Shown piece after piece: positions 18,685-26,993 of a stretch of 64,000 nucleotides of DNA. Every line of letters starts with the position of its first letter. Position 1 is the stretch's first letter. Made by a program: the position numbers and the translations under genes. This DNA comes from Burkholderiaceae bacterium (GTDB taxonomy: Bacteria; Pseudomonadota; Gammaproteobacteria; Burkholderiales; Burkholderiaceae_C): the NCBI GenBank assembly GCA_023150375.1, contig JAKLLA010000001.1, positions 124,001 through 188,000 on the forward strand, in the 5' to 3' direction. The notes beneath the pieces were generated by a model. It saw only the letters and a list, made by a program, of their open reading frames with translations, had not been told where the DNA came from and searched no databases.

Positions 18685-19383
18685 TCACGTTTCGGCCTTG
18701 GCCACAGGCGCCATCAGCGGCGGCAAGCAGTCTGCGAATCGCGGCTGAATCTTGCTCATGCGCTTGGCCAGGGCCTCGTCACCCGACAGGATGGCGAGGA
18801 GCATGCCGGCCATCGTGTAGAGCCCGTTGGAGCTGCGCACCACGTTGGCGAGCAGTTCGACCGGGTAGCCCGTCAGGCCGCGCTGGATCGCATGGATGCC
18901 GCCGTGCACGAAGGAGTGCAGGGCCGGTGCGTTCACATCCTTAAAGTGGGTGAGCATTTCGACCGCGCCGTGCGGCGCCTTGCCGACGATCTCGTCAAGC
19001 ATCGTCTTGGCCATCGGCAGCTTGGCGGCGGCCTTCTCTGCAGCGGCATCGAGCGGGGCGACCAGGCGATCGATCTGTTCGTCGGTTGCGGCGTAAAGCA
19101 GCCACGCGGCCCGCGTCAGAGCCTCATGCTGCAGCCGCATCATGCTGATGCCCGCGGTAGGGAGTGGCTGCGCGAGCAGTACCCGAAGTGCGGTTCCATG
19201 CTCCAGCGACGTTTGCGCCGCCGAGAGCGCCACAATCATCCGAGCGCTGTTGTCGAACAGCTGGAGCGTGTCTCCGCCCAGAATGCGGTGCACCTCGGCT
19301 TCCAGATCCCGCGAACGGTCCAGGAGTCGACCGAGTTCGCCAAAGCCGGCGTCCTTCGCCGAGTGCCCATCCAGCCTATTCAT
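18685..19383 (-). CDS. hypothetical helical protein, last gene of the defence operon
   Basis: 232 residues, almost wholly alpha-helical by composition, with many Ala and Leu and no signal peptide or strong membrane span. The pattern (QTSLEHGTALRVLLA... then RLQHEALTRAAWLLYAATDEQID, later VHGGIHAIQRGLTGYP) resembles uncharacterised proteins found scattered in defence islands; I cannot assign a function. A conserved-looking Arg/Glu/Trp helix (residues about 80-105) and the FVHGG motif (about 155) may form an active site. It lies 25 bp downstream of the 447-residue gene on the same strand. Confidence 0.6.
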   Translation of the reverse strand: MNRLDGHSAKDAGFGELGRLLDRSRDLEAEVHRILGGDTLQLFDNSARMIVALSAAQTSLEHGTALRVLLAQPLPTAGISMMRLQHEALTRAAWLLYAATDEQIDRLVAPLDAAAEKAAAKLPMAKTMLDEIVGKAPHGAVEMLTHFKDVNAPALHSFVHGGIHAIQRGLTGYPVELLANVVRSSNGLYTMAGMLLAILSGDEALAKRMSKIQPRFADCLPPLMAPVAKAET

Positions 19384-19408
19384 GGTTAGTCATGGCTTGA
19401 CGATGTTC

Positions 19409-20752
19409 CTAGAGCCCGAGCGAGGCGATGGTCTCCTCGACGTTGACCGCCTGACCGCTTCGCCTCGCCCGAGCAATGACGACCGATCGATTGCCCGCCA
19501 GGCCCTCCTGAACGAGCTGGGCGACTCTCGCCGAGGAGACGGATCGGGTACCTATCCAACCGTCTCTCACGAGGTCAGCGAACAGTGTGTTGCTGAGGTG
19601 CCGACCGCAGTTCTCGAAAGTGATCTGTCGGCCGCCTCGGGGGCCCAACGACGCTGGATCTGCCAAGACGGACTCGATGTGCTCTCGCGACAGGTACATG
19701 CCGGGCAGGAGCGCCTCGGAGAGCACTTCCAGCTGGATCCGCGAGCAGAACTTGAAAAAGAACCCGTCGCCGTGAAGGCGGAATGCCGATACCCCGTCGG
19801 CTGGAGTCCATCGATCGGCAAAGGCTTGGCGAAAGCCCACCATCCGAGCCAGTTCCGCGTCGAAGCGCGCATCCGGTCGGTATACGGCCGTTCGATCGGA
19901 ATCGTCGTCCTCGCGCTCCATGGACTTGTACTGGACCATGGTCCACGCATCGAACTCCTCGTGGTAGTACAGCAGGTCAACGCCGAGCGCATGCTCAACC
20001 GACGAGCGGTTGACGTTGAAGACCTCCAGCTTTCGTCCGCCCGTCGAGAAGACCGCACCCAGCAAAGTCGTGCGTCGTCCGTCCGCCTCTGGGAATGAAG
20101 CAGCATCGCGAGCGATCAACTGATCTTCGATCGTCCGAACGCCTGCCAGACCGTCCAAGAAGGAAGTCAAGTTGTCCCCAGCCGGCGCCGTCCAGCCTTG
20201 CAAGGTCGCTTTGCGCAGCCGTCCGGTTTGGTCGAACACATCGAGCGCCACGCCCGTGGCATCGCGCTCTTGTGCCACGACTTCGGTGCCAGGCCGAGTG
20301 ATGCGCTCGCGGCTCTGCTCGCGAAGGCGCTCCAGCCTTTCGAGGGCTTCCAGGGACGCCGGATCGATCTCGCGCAATGCGCGCTTCAGGCTCTGCCAGG
20401 TCGCACCAGGCACCGGGCCGCCTGATCCCGAGCGGCTGCTGATGATGTTGCGCTGTACACCTTCTCCGATGCGCTGCACAACATCGGCAATCTTGATGTC
20501 GGTCGGGGTGACCTCCGTGAAGTCCACCTTCACCTTGCCGGTGGCAACCCGATGCCCCTTGCGTGCCAACGCCCAGTGTGTGATGGCATCGGGATCGAAC
20601 ATCAAGCCGCAGACCTCCCACTGCCGAACAGACCAGTCGGCGCTGCTGAGCGCGTCCGAGAACCCATCGGCAGGGTCGCGGATGCCGTTCAACAGATAGT
20701 TGCGCCGATCCTCGTCGAAGAGGATCAGGTAGCCGGCGACACGGTCAGGCAT
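19409..20752 (-). CDS. unknown protein with a possible PD-(D/E)xK nuclease core
   Basis: 447 residues, not recognised as a known family. Residues about 255-295 read KLEVFNVN, then GVDLLYYHEEFDAW and TMVQYKSM. The order Glu, Asp, Gln-x-Lys on consecutive strands matches the restriction-endonuclease-like core (E...D...QxK), so a nuclease role is plausible but unproven. The N-terminal 100 residues begin RVAGYLILFDEDRRNYLLNG and may be a separate domain. A helical linker with many Arg and Glu (about 125-160) follows. A strong ggagg ribosome-binding site precedes the ATG. The gene is 57 bp downstream of the RNA ligase gene in the same operon. Confidence 0.6.
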   Translation of the reverse strand: MPDRVAGYLILFDEDRRNYLLNGIRDPADGFSDALSSADWSVRQWEVCGLMFDPDAITHWALARKGHRVATGKVKVDFTEVTPTDIKIADVVQRIGEGVQRNIISSRSGSGGPVPGATWQSLKRALREIDPASLEALERLERLREQSRERITRPGTEVVAQERDATGVALDVFDQTGRLRKATLQGWTAPAGDNLTSFLDGLAGVRTIEDQLIARDAASFPEADGRRTTLLGAVFSTGGRKLEVFNVNRSSVEHALGVDLLYYHEEFDAWTMVQYKSMEREDDDSDRTAVYRPDARFDAELARMVGFRQAFADRWTPADGVSAFRLHGDGFFFKFCSRIQLEVLSEALLPGMYLSREHIESVLADPASLGPRGGRQITFENCGRHLSNTLFADLVRDGWIGTRSVSSARVAQLVQEGLAGNRSVVIARARRSGQAVNVEETIASLGL

Positions 20753-20809
20753 CCTGTCCTCCTTCAGCGCGACGGTGTCTGATGCATGAGCGCAGCACAG
20801 GCGATTGGA

Positions 20810-21514
20810 TCAAGCGGCCAACTCGGTTGACAACCGATTCCACTGAATCTGCCGGTTGCGCCAGTGATCGGTGATCCCCTGCGTGAAGTCGCCGCGGACC
20901 AGCTTCGCTCTTCGCTCGCACCACTCGTCCGACTCTCGCCGCACGACGATGCCCTCGAGCGGGCCGTCGCGAAAACGGCTGGGCCAAACTTGCACCTTCG
21001 TCGACAACTCAGAGAGGGTGAAGCGTCCCTGCGCGAGGCGGGGCGTTGTTGCCAGGCCCAACTGGGTGGCCAGGTTGTCGCGGCGGCGGCTGCTCCAGAA
21101 CTGCCCTGAGCCTCCTTCGAACACATCAAACAGCAAGAACCAGTCGGGCAGCCGTGTGTAGTCCAGCGAGTGGCGAGCGGCGCACCATTCGCCGAACAGC
21201 ATCAGTCCGCGGTCCGCGTGCTCCAGCAGCACGTCGCCGATGCCGCTGCCGTGTGTCGCCAGCCACTGAGGCAGCCGCGCGAACTGCCCGCCATGCGGCT
21301 CGGCCAGATACTGGCCGCGGTTCTGCACACGAAGCTCAGCGTCGGCGCTGAGCGAGAAGCCAAGGTTGGCGCCGTCTACCTTCTCTTCGAGTACGACCTC
21401 GGCCGACAGCAGGGCCGTCGCTTCGGCCACCGACAGCACCTTGTCGTCACGCGGCTCACCGTGCCCCAGCCAGGCCAGGTGCGGAGTGTGCGGAAAGCGA
21501 AAGAAGCCGTTCAT
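20810..21514 (-). CDS. RNA ligase family protein
   Basis: 234-residue ATP-dependent ligase of the covalent nucleotidyltransferase superfamily. All five signature motifs are visible: motif I K45-V-D-G (nucleophile Lys45), motif III FGEWC (107-111, Glu109), motif IIIa FLLFDVFE (126-133), motif IV EGIVVR (187-192) and motif V K204-LVR. It lacks extra domains, so it is close to a minimal RNA ligase of the Rnl2 type. Such enzymes seal nicked RNA, often tRNA cut at the anticodon. Its ATG overlaps the stop of the PIN-domain gene by 4 bp, so a ribonuclease and a ligase are made together. The tail after motif V is short. Confidence 0.85.
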   Translation of the reverse strand: MNGFFRFPHTPHLAWLGHGEPRDDKVLSVAEATALLSAEVVLEEKVDGANLGFSLSADAELRVQNRGQYLAEPHGGQFARLPQWLATHGSGIGDVLLEHADRGLMLFGEWCAARHSLDYTRLPDWFLLFDVFEGGSGQFWSSRRRDNLATQLGLATTPRLAQGRFTLSELSTKVQVWPSRFRDGPLEGIVVRRESDEWCERRAKLVRGDFTQGITDHWRNRQIQWNRLSTELAA

Positions 21515-22044
21515 GGCGGCGGCAGCGAAGGCGCCGGCTTGCTCGGAAATTTCTTTGCGTAGAAGCGGTAGGCGTCGCCCGGACACAAGAAGTCCACCTT
21601 CACGCCTTTGGCCGCGAGTGCGGGCCACCAGTCCAGCCACTTGCAGTCGGCGGCCTGCCAGACCGGGGGCTTCCCGGGGTGCGCGTGCGCCACTGCCGCG
21701 AACTTGCGATCGGGCGCATCGAACTGCGGCTCCAGCGCCGGGTCCGGAAACTCGGCGTAATGGTCCTGCGCCAGTTCGGTGAGCGGCACCGTTTCGACCC
21801 GCTTGGCGTTGGCACTGTTCTGCAGCAACCACTTCAGAAACACGTTGCCGGCCCCTTTCTGCGCGTTCGGCCGGTTCTTGTGCAGGTATTCGCCGACGAT
21901 GCGGAAGCCGTCGTCGATCACTGCAATGCCTCCGGCCTGCATCGCTTGCAGGCGCCGCACGCACTCGTTCACGCAGTCTTCGGAGACGTCCGCATGGTCG
22001 CCATTGGCCACCAGCAGCACGTTGGTGTCGATGACGGCCTTCAT
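21511..22044 (-). CDS. PIN-domain ribonuclease-like protein
   Basis: 177-residue protein with the PIN fold. The four acidic metal ligands expected in PIN nucleases are present: D6 (VIDTN), E52 (IVGEYL), D112 (APDRKFAAVA) and D133 (QAADCKW). Many PIN proteins are single-strand RNA endonucleases. No small antitoxin gene is adjacent. Instead it overlaps the upstream ATPase gene by 4 bp and the downstream RNA ligase gene by 4 bp, suggesting that the ATPase controls its activity. The C-terminal 40 residues are unlike VapC toxins and may contact a partner. Confidence 0.82.
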   Translation of the reverse strand: MKAVIDTNVLLVANGDHADVSEDCVNECVRRLQAMQAGGIAVIDDGFRIVGEYLHKNRPNAQKGAGNVFLKWLLQNSANAKRVETVPLTELAQDHYAEFPDPALEPQFDAPDRKFAAVAHAHPGKPPVWQAADCKWLDWWPALAAKGVKVDFLCPGDAYRFYAKKFPSKPAPSLPPP

Positions 22045-23438
22045 TCGGCCGGCTGCCCTGCCGCTTGCGCCTTCTTGCGGTTCATCGCGGCCAGGGTGCG
22101 CGCGGCAATGTCCGCCATCTCGTCGCCAAAGAAGTTGGGCGGCCAGTTCTCGATGTCGCCGAAGAGATTGAGCTTCAGCGGCTCCAGGTCGGTCCCTGCG
22201 GCCGAGCGGCGGCAGAAGTACACCGCCACGTCGTCAGGCGTCAGCACACCCTCGGCCACGCGGCGCTGCAGTCGGTTGAGGAAGTGCTCGGAGTGGCTCT
22301 CCACGATCAGTTGTACCTGGCGCTCCACGCCGTCCTGGCGTGACTGAATGGCCGAGATGAAAACGTCCGCCAGCTCGGCCTGAACCTGCGGGTGCAGGTG
22401 GATCTCCGGCTGCTCCATCCAAACGGTGGAGTGCGGCGGGCAGTAGAAGGCTTGCACCAGCGCCGGCAGCACTTGCGAGACACCGAAGCCCACGTCGGTG
22501 ATCTTGACCTCCGGAGACTTCGGCCCCGTCTTGACCAGCACCTCGTACTCCTTGCGGCCCACTGCCACCGGCCGCACCGAGAAGTCACTGATCACGCCCA
22601 GGTCCTTGAGCCAGGCGGCGATGAACTCGGCAAACGCCTGCTTTGACCTGCGCGGGCCGCGGTTGAGCTGCCGCGCGTCGCCCTGTGCCGCCAGAATGGC
22701 CGCGATGGTCTGCTCGCCCATCGGCCCCACACTGGCAGGCGTGTCGCCCGACCATTGGTAGATGCGCTGTGGGTGGCTGCGCAGCGGGCCCAGGTACGAC
22801 AGGTTGTCGAGCATGGCCTCGGTGGCGAGTGCGAAGTCGGCCATGAAGCCGGCATTCTTGAATCGAGCGGCGGTCACGTCCGACAGACGGTAGAACTTCT
22901 CGGGCTCTTCCAGCGGCCACTGCCGGCCGTCCGCCTTTCTGAATTCATAGTGCTTCGACTGCAGGTGCAGCTTGCGCTGCGTGTCGCGATGAAAGTCGAC
23001 GTCCAGCACCGTGGCGCCGCTGCCCTGCAGGGCGTAACGCATGGTCTGCACCTCTGGCTGCGCACTCCTGCCAGCAGCAATCTCCACCTCGAGCTTCATG
23101 TCCTGGCCGGTGTAGCGTCGCGTCGGTTGCAGCGGGTCCTTCACGTCCAGTGCCTTGGGCAGTCGCCAGCCAAGCTCGAAGCCCAGCGTCTGCTGCAGGT
23201 CGTGGCCGTGCAGGCAGTCCTCGAAGGTGCCCAGGTCGATGAGCGAGGCCGAGTCACCCAAGTGCAGCGCACGCTTGCGATCCGTGGACCGCGCTGTTTG
23301 CTGCAAGGCCAGAAGCAGGTGGCCCAGGCTGCTCTTGCCCGCGCTGTTGGCCCCGAAGATCACGGTCAATGGCGCCAGCCGGATCGGCCCGGTGTCTTTC
23401 CAGGCCTTGAAGTTCTTGATGCGTAGGTGGGTCAACAT
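22041..23438 (-). CDS. SMC/OLD-like AAA ATPase with DUF3696-type C-terminus
   Basis: 465-residue ABC-type ATPase. The Walker A motif GANSAGKSS is at residues 29-37, after the typical start LTHLRIKNFKAWKDTGPIRLAPLTVIFG. Signature-like VGFGVSQVLP, Walker B VWMEQPEIHLHP and the His switch VESHSEHFLNRL follow. The final segment LNLFGDIENWPPNFFGDEMADIA is characteristic of DUF3696 ATPases. Such ATPases act as sensors or regulators in several phage-defence systems and need a partner effector, here the coupled PIN protein. No TOPRIM nuclease domain is present. It starts 4 bp after the stop of the restriction helicase gene. Confidence 0.85.
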   Translation of the reverse strand: MLTHLRIKNFKAWKDTGPIRLAPLTVIFGANSAGKSSLGHLLLALQQTARSTDRKRALHLGDSASLIDLGTFEDCLHGHDLQQTLGFELGWRLPKALDVKDPLQPTRRYTGQDMKLEVEIAAGRSAQPEVQTMRYALQGSGATVLDVDFHRDTQRKLHLQSKHYEFRKADGRQWPLEEPEKFYRLSDVTAARFKNAGFMADFALATEAMLDNLSYLGPLRSHPQRIYQWSGDTPASVGPMGEQTIAAILAAQGDARQLNRGPRRSKQAFAEFIAAWLKDLGVISDFSVRPVAVGRKEYEVLVKTGPKSPEVKITDVGFGVSQVLPALVQAFYCPPHSTVWMEQPEIHLHPQVQAELADVFISAIQSRQDGVERQVQLIVESHSEHFLNRLQRRVAEGVLTPDDVAVYFCRRSAAGTDLEPLKLNLFGDIENWPPNFFGDEMADIAARTLAAMNRKKAQAAGQPAE

Positions 23439-23442
23439 GGGG

Positions 23443-26400
23443 TCAGTCCTTTGGCGAGGCTTCTGCGGCTGCCGCCAGTGTCAGTACTCGATCGGCATTG
23501 TCGGCCGCGACGTCGTGCCGGCTCAGGATGTCTTGAATCTCCGCCGGCTTGAAGGCGACGTCCCAGCACCAACTGCCGAACCCGCCCTTCGCGTTCACCG
23601 CTTTCACCCACAGCGCCAGCGCATCGCGCTTGGCACTGTTCATGGGCGAGTCTTCGCCCTTGATCTCCAGCACCAGGTTGCGCCCGTTGGCCAGACGCAC
23701 GATGAAATCGGGGATGAATCGTTTGCGCGAGCCGCCCCAAAGGTAGTAGATCTGGAAGCCGAGGTGGTCGTTCTTGGCGTAGGCATGCACCTTGTCGCTG
23801 GCGTCGAACAGGGTGGCGGCGTAGATCTCCCACGAACTGTCACCGACGACGTGGCTGATCTGCGACTTCCGCGTCGGCTGGTTGCCCTTGGTGGTGTACC
23901 AGGTGCGCATCGCCCGCGTGCTGCCGATGGGTTGCTCGGGGTCGAACACCGGCTCGATGCTCGCCACGTTCTGCTGTTCAACGTGTTTCACCACGTGCTG
24001 CACGATGAGGTCCATGTTCAGCGCCACCAGGATGCGGCGCCGCACGCCCTCGGCGTGAAACAGGCTCGGGATCACGAGCTTCGTCGACCCCAGGAATTGC
24101 TCCACCAACCGTATGAGCTGGAACACCAGGTACTCGCGGTTCCCCGTGAATTTGCCGGCAAGCTGGTCGAAGGCCTTGCGCGCCGCCTGGAACACGATGC
24201 GCTGCTCGCGGAACTCCTCGGGCAGCTTGCTCAGATCGATGTTCGTCGTCTTGCTCAGGTCGGTGGCGCCGCCCACCGCCGGTGCCAGCTCGGCCGTGAT
24301 CACGGTCTTGGCCGGGTCCAGCACCAGGTCAGGCACCTTCGACCACTGCACCGACAGCGCCGGCTTCACCACCGTGTCCACCCGCAGCAGGTTGGGCCAG
24401 CGCACCTCGAACTCGTTGCGCGAAGGCAGTGACTCGATCTGGGTGCTCGGTTTCGGCGGGGGCGGCGTCTCGCCGCCTTCTCCCGCGTCCACGAACACCG
24501 ACAACGGCACGCCGAACACATTGACGTACTCGGGCACGAAGAGGCCGTTCTCGTCCTTGTCGTAGCCTACGCGGCGCAAGCCACGGCCGATGACCTGCTC
24601 GCACAGCAACTGGCTGGTGAATGCGCGCAGACCCATGATGTGGGTGACGTTCTTCGCGTCCCAGCCCTCGGACAGCATGGCCACCGAAATCACGCTCTGC
24701 AGCCGCTGGCCGGCCTGCCCGTGCTTGCCGACGTTGTCCACGATGGCGCGCAGCAGGTCTTCCTTGTCCAACGCCAGCAGCCGCTCTTCCCGGTCCTTTG
24801 GCAGCCGGGCTGCCTTCACGATGTCGCGCAGGCGGTTAGCGTATTCGGTGGTGTCGAGCAGGTAGTCGCGCACCGCGGGCTGCAGCGGTGCCATCCGGAT
24901 CAGCACCTCCAACTGCGCATCCACCGCCTCCTTGGCGCGCTCGGCCCAATCTCCCTCGGTCACGCCGAGGTGCCACGCCAGCACCTGCAGGCGGTCGGAG
25001 TCCTTCTTGGCCTCGTCCAGCTTCCTGGCCACCCCTTCGGGCAGCGACAGCGCCTTCACCAGCGACCCCAGCCGCGCCTTGAACACGCTCTCCGAACCGG
25101 CCTTCTCGCCAATCTCGGCCTTCTCCAGCACCTTGGAGTCCACACGCAGGGTCTGCTCCGGTGACTTCAGCTCCGGCCAGTGCGCATCGCCATGGTTGAG
25201 GTAGTGCTCGATGCGCGCCGCAGTCTCCACGCGGTTGCACACGGTCAGCATCACGGGTGGCGAGTGGTGCCCCGCCTTCTGCCAGTCGTGCAGGGCCACG
25301 CGCCAATCAGCGCCCAGCAGCGTGTAGGCGTCCTGCACCAGCTTGGGCAGCGCCTCGTGCGGCTCGGCGCCGCGGCGGTTCAGGTCCTGCTGAACATCGG
25401 GGTCGCGGTACAGGTGGTAGAGCTTGGAGCGGTAGCTCTTCGCATCGGGCAGCGCATCGTCACGGATCACCACGCGCGGCGTCTTCACCAGCCCGGCCTC
25501 GATGGCGTCGGTCAGGCCGAAGTCGCTGACGATCCAGCTGAAGAGGCCCTCTTCGCTGTTGGTCTTGCCGGTGGGCGCGAACGGCGTGGCCGACAGGTCG
25601 AAGCAGCGGCCGATGCGCCGCGTGTGGTGGATGCGGTCCAGCCCCTCGATCCAGCGCGTGGCCTCGTCCAGGTCCAGGCCCAGGCGTTCCGCGTCCGCCT
25701 TGCTGATCTTCACGTCGGCCGGCTTGCGGTAGGCGTGGTGCGCCTCGTCGTTGATCACCACGATGTCGCGGTGCTGCGCCAGCCGGCCCAGCACGCGACG
25801 GGTGTAGACCTCGTCGGTCTCGCGCCCTTTCTTGACCACCGACCGGTCCGGCTCCTTCGCCGGCATCAGGGTGTGCCAGTTCTCCACCAGCACCTCGGCC
25901 TGGTTCAGCTTCTGCCGCAGTGATTCGGACGGACAGGTCGAGAACTCGTCATACGCATTGGCGGGGTTGCCCGGCAGAAGCACCTGCAGGCGCTCCTTCA
26001 CGGTCAGGCCCGGCGCCACGATGAAGATGGCGCGCGAGAAGTCTCGTGGCCGCTTCGGGTAGGTCACCGCATTCAGCACCTGCCAGGTGATGATCATGGC
26101 CATCACCGTGGTCTTGCCCGAGCCGGTGGCCATCTTGCTGCACACTCGCTCCCAAGGCCCGCCATCGCCTTGCAGGAATACGCCCTGGCGGTAGGCGTCG
26201 GCCGCCTCCACCCACCAGATCAGGGTCTCGATGGCCTCCAGCTGGCAGAAGTAGAACGGGTGCTGGCGCGCACCCTGGTCTTGCCAGTGGGCCAGCAGCT
26301 GGCGGGTGACCGCGGTGATGCCCGGGTAGTCGTCAGCGCGCCAGCGCTCGATGCGTTGGCGGATTTCGTTCACCTGGTCCAGCGTCTCCACACGGCGCGT

Positions 26401-26541
26401 GTTGTTGCGCACGTCGTAGATCTCGTAGCTGGCGGGCCGGCGCTCCTGCACCAGCGTCAAGGTGCCATCGCGCTGCGGCTGCCAGTGCCGGCGCGGCGCC
26501 TCGAAGGGCGAGTTGATGATGACGTTGCCAGGGGTCTTCAT
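23443..26541 (-). CDS. type III-like restriction helicase-endonuclease (Res subunit)
   Basis: 1032 residues. The SF2 motor has Walker A ATGSGKT (138-144), DEAH box INDEAHHAY (about 275), motif III SATPF and motif VI CEQVIGRGLRR. The C-terminal PD-(D/E)xK nuclease reads PDFIVRL...LVLEIKG at about 940-962. It resembles the BPTD_3080-type restriction enzymes that pair with a DPPY methyltransferase. In this family ATP-driven translocation from an unmethylated site leads to cleavage. The start overlaps the small membrane-protein gene by 4 bp, and the methyltransferase gene is just upstream, so the pair forms one restriction-modification system. Confidence 0.88.
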   Translation of the reverse strand: MKTPGNVIINSPFEAPRRHWQPQRDGTLTLVQERRPASYEIYDVRNNTRRVETLDQVNEIRQRIERWRADDYPGITAVTRQLLAHWQDQGARQHPFYFCQLEAIETLIWWVEAADAYRQGVFLQGDGGPWERVCSKMATGSGKTTVMAMIITWQVLNAVTYPKRPRDFSRAIFIVAPGLTVKERLQVLLPGNPANAYDEFSTCPSESLRQKLNQAEVLVENWHTLMPAKEPDRSVVKKGRETDEVYTRRVLGRLAQHRDIVVINDEAHHAYRKPADVKISKADAERLGLDLDEATRWIEGLDRIHHTRRIGRCFDLSATPFAPTGKTNSEEGLFSWIVSDFGLTDAIEAGLVKTPRVVIRDDALPDAKSYRSKLYHLYRDPDVQQDLNRRGAEPHEALPKLVQDAYTLLGADWRVALHDWQKAGHHSPPVMLTVCNRVETAARIEHYLNHGDAHWPELKSPEQTLRVDSKVLEKAEIGEKAGSESVFKARLGSLVKALSLPEGVARKLDEAKKDSDRLQVLAWHLGVTEGDWAERAKEAVDAQLEVLIRMAPLQPAVRDYLLDTTEYANRLRDIVKAARLPKDREERLLALDKEDLLRAIVDNVGKHGQAGQRLQSVISVAMLSEGWDAKNVTHIMGLRAFTSQLLCEQVIGRGLRRVGYDKDENGLFVPEYVNVFGVPLSVFVDAGEGGETPPPPKPSTQIESLPSRNEFEVRWPNLLRVDTVVKPALSVQWSKVPDLVLDPAKTVITAELAPAVGGATDLSKTTNIDLSKLPEEFREQRIVFQAARKAFDQLAGKFTGNREYLVFQLIRLVEQFLGSTKLVIPSLFHAEGVRRRILVALNMDLIVQHVVKHVEQQNVASIEPVFDPEQPIGSTRAMRTWYTTKGNQPTRKSQISHVVGDSSWEIYAATLFDASDKVHAYAKNDHLGFQIYYLWGGSRKRFIPDFIVRLANGRNLVLEIKGEDSPMNSAKRDALALWVKAVNAKGGFGSWCWDVAFKPAEIQDILSRHDVAADNADRVLTLAAAAEASPKD

Positions 26542-26993
26542 GCCGGCACCTCTGGCTGGGTGGCCGGCTGCGGCGGGCAGACCCGCCGCAGCTCCGCGAA
26601 GTCCCCATTGGCCCGCGCCGCGATCTCGCTCCAGGCGCGGGCAAAGGCGGGGCGCTTCAGGTTCGTGCGGATGCCTTGTTCCCAGAACGCCCAGGTGGCG
26701 TCACTGATCCGCCCCTGGTCATGCAGGAAGACCTGGCTGTTGCACAGGTCGAAGTAGCGATAGAACTCGTCGAGCTTCTCGCGGTGCAGCTCGTCGCTGA
26801 TGGGTTCGCCCAGCAGTGCAGGCAGCGGCAGCGTCGAAGCCAGCTCACGGTATTCGCGCACCAGGGCGTCTTCGAACGTGGTCGTGCCCTGCTTGTGCAT
26901 GTGCCACAGCTGCCACGCCGCCACCACGGCGGCCACGGCCGTGAACACACCGCCCACGCCGCCCCCCAGCGTGGCCCAGTCCTGCCACGTCAT
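26538..26993 (-). CDS. small single-TM protein between mod and res
   Basis: 151 residues, of unknown family. One hydrophobic segment at residues 8-27 (GGGVGGVFTAVAAVVAAWQLW) is followed by a positively charged boundary (HMHKQ) and a soluble, mostly helical domain rich in Glu and Arg, so the bulk probably lies in the cytoplasm. It overlaps the mod stop and the res start by 4 bp each. This placement means that it is made in step with the restriction enzyme. It may tether or regulate the complex at the membrane. Classical type III systems have no such gene. Confidence 0.7.
   Translation of the reverse strand: MTWQDWATLGGGVGGVFTAVAAVVAAWQLWHMHKQGTTTFEDALVREYRELASTLPLPALLGEPISDELHREKLDEFYRYFDLCNSQVFLHDQGRISDATWAFWEQGIRTNLKRPAFARAWSEIAARANGDFAELRRVCPPQPATQPEVPA

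Noticed and set aside
21511-22044. The PIN gene as an ordinary VapC toxin
   Set aside because: No antitoxin gene is next to it; it is coupled to an ATPase and a ligase, and its C-terminus is unlike VapC.
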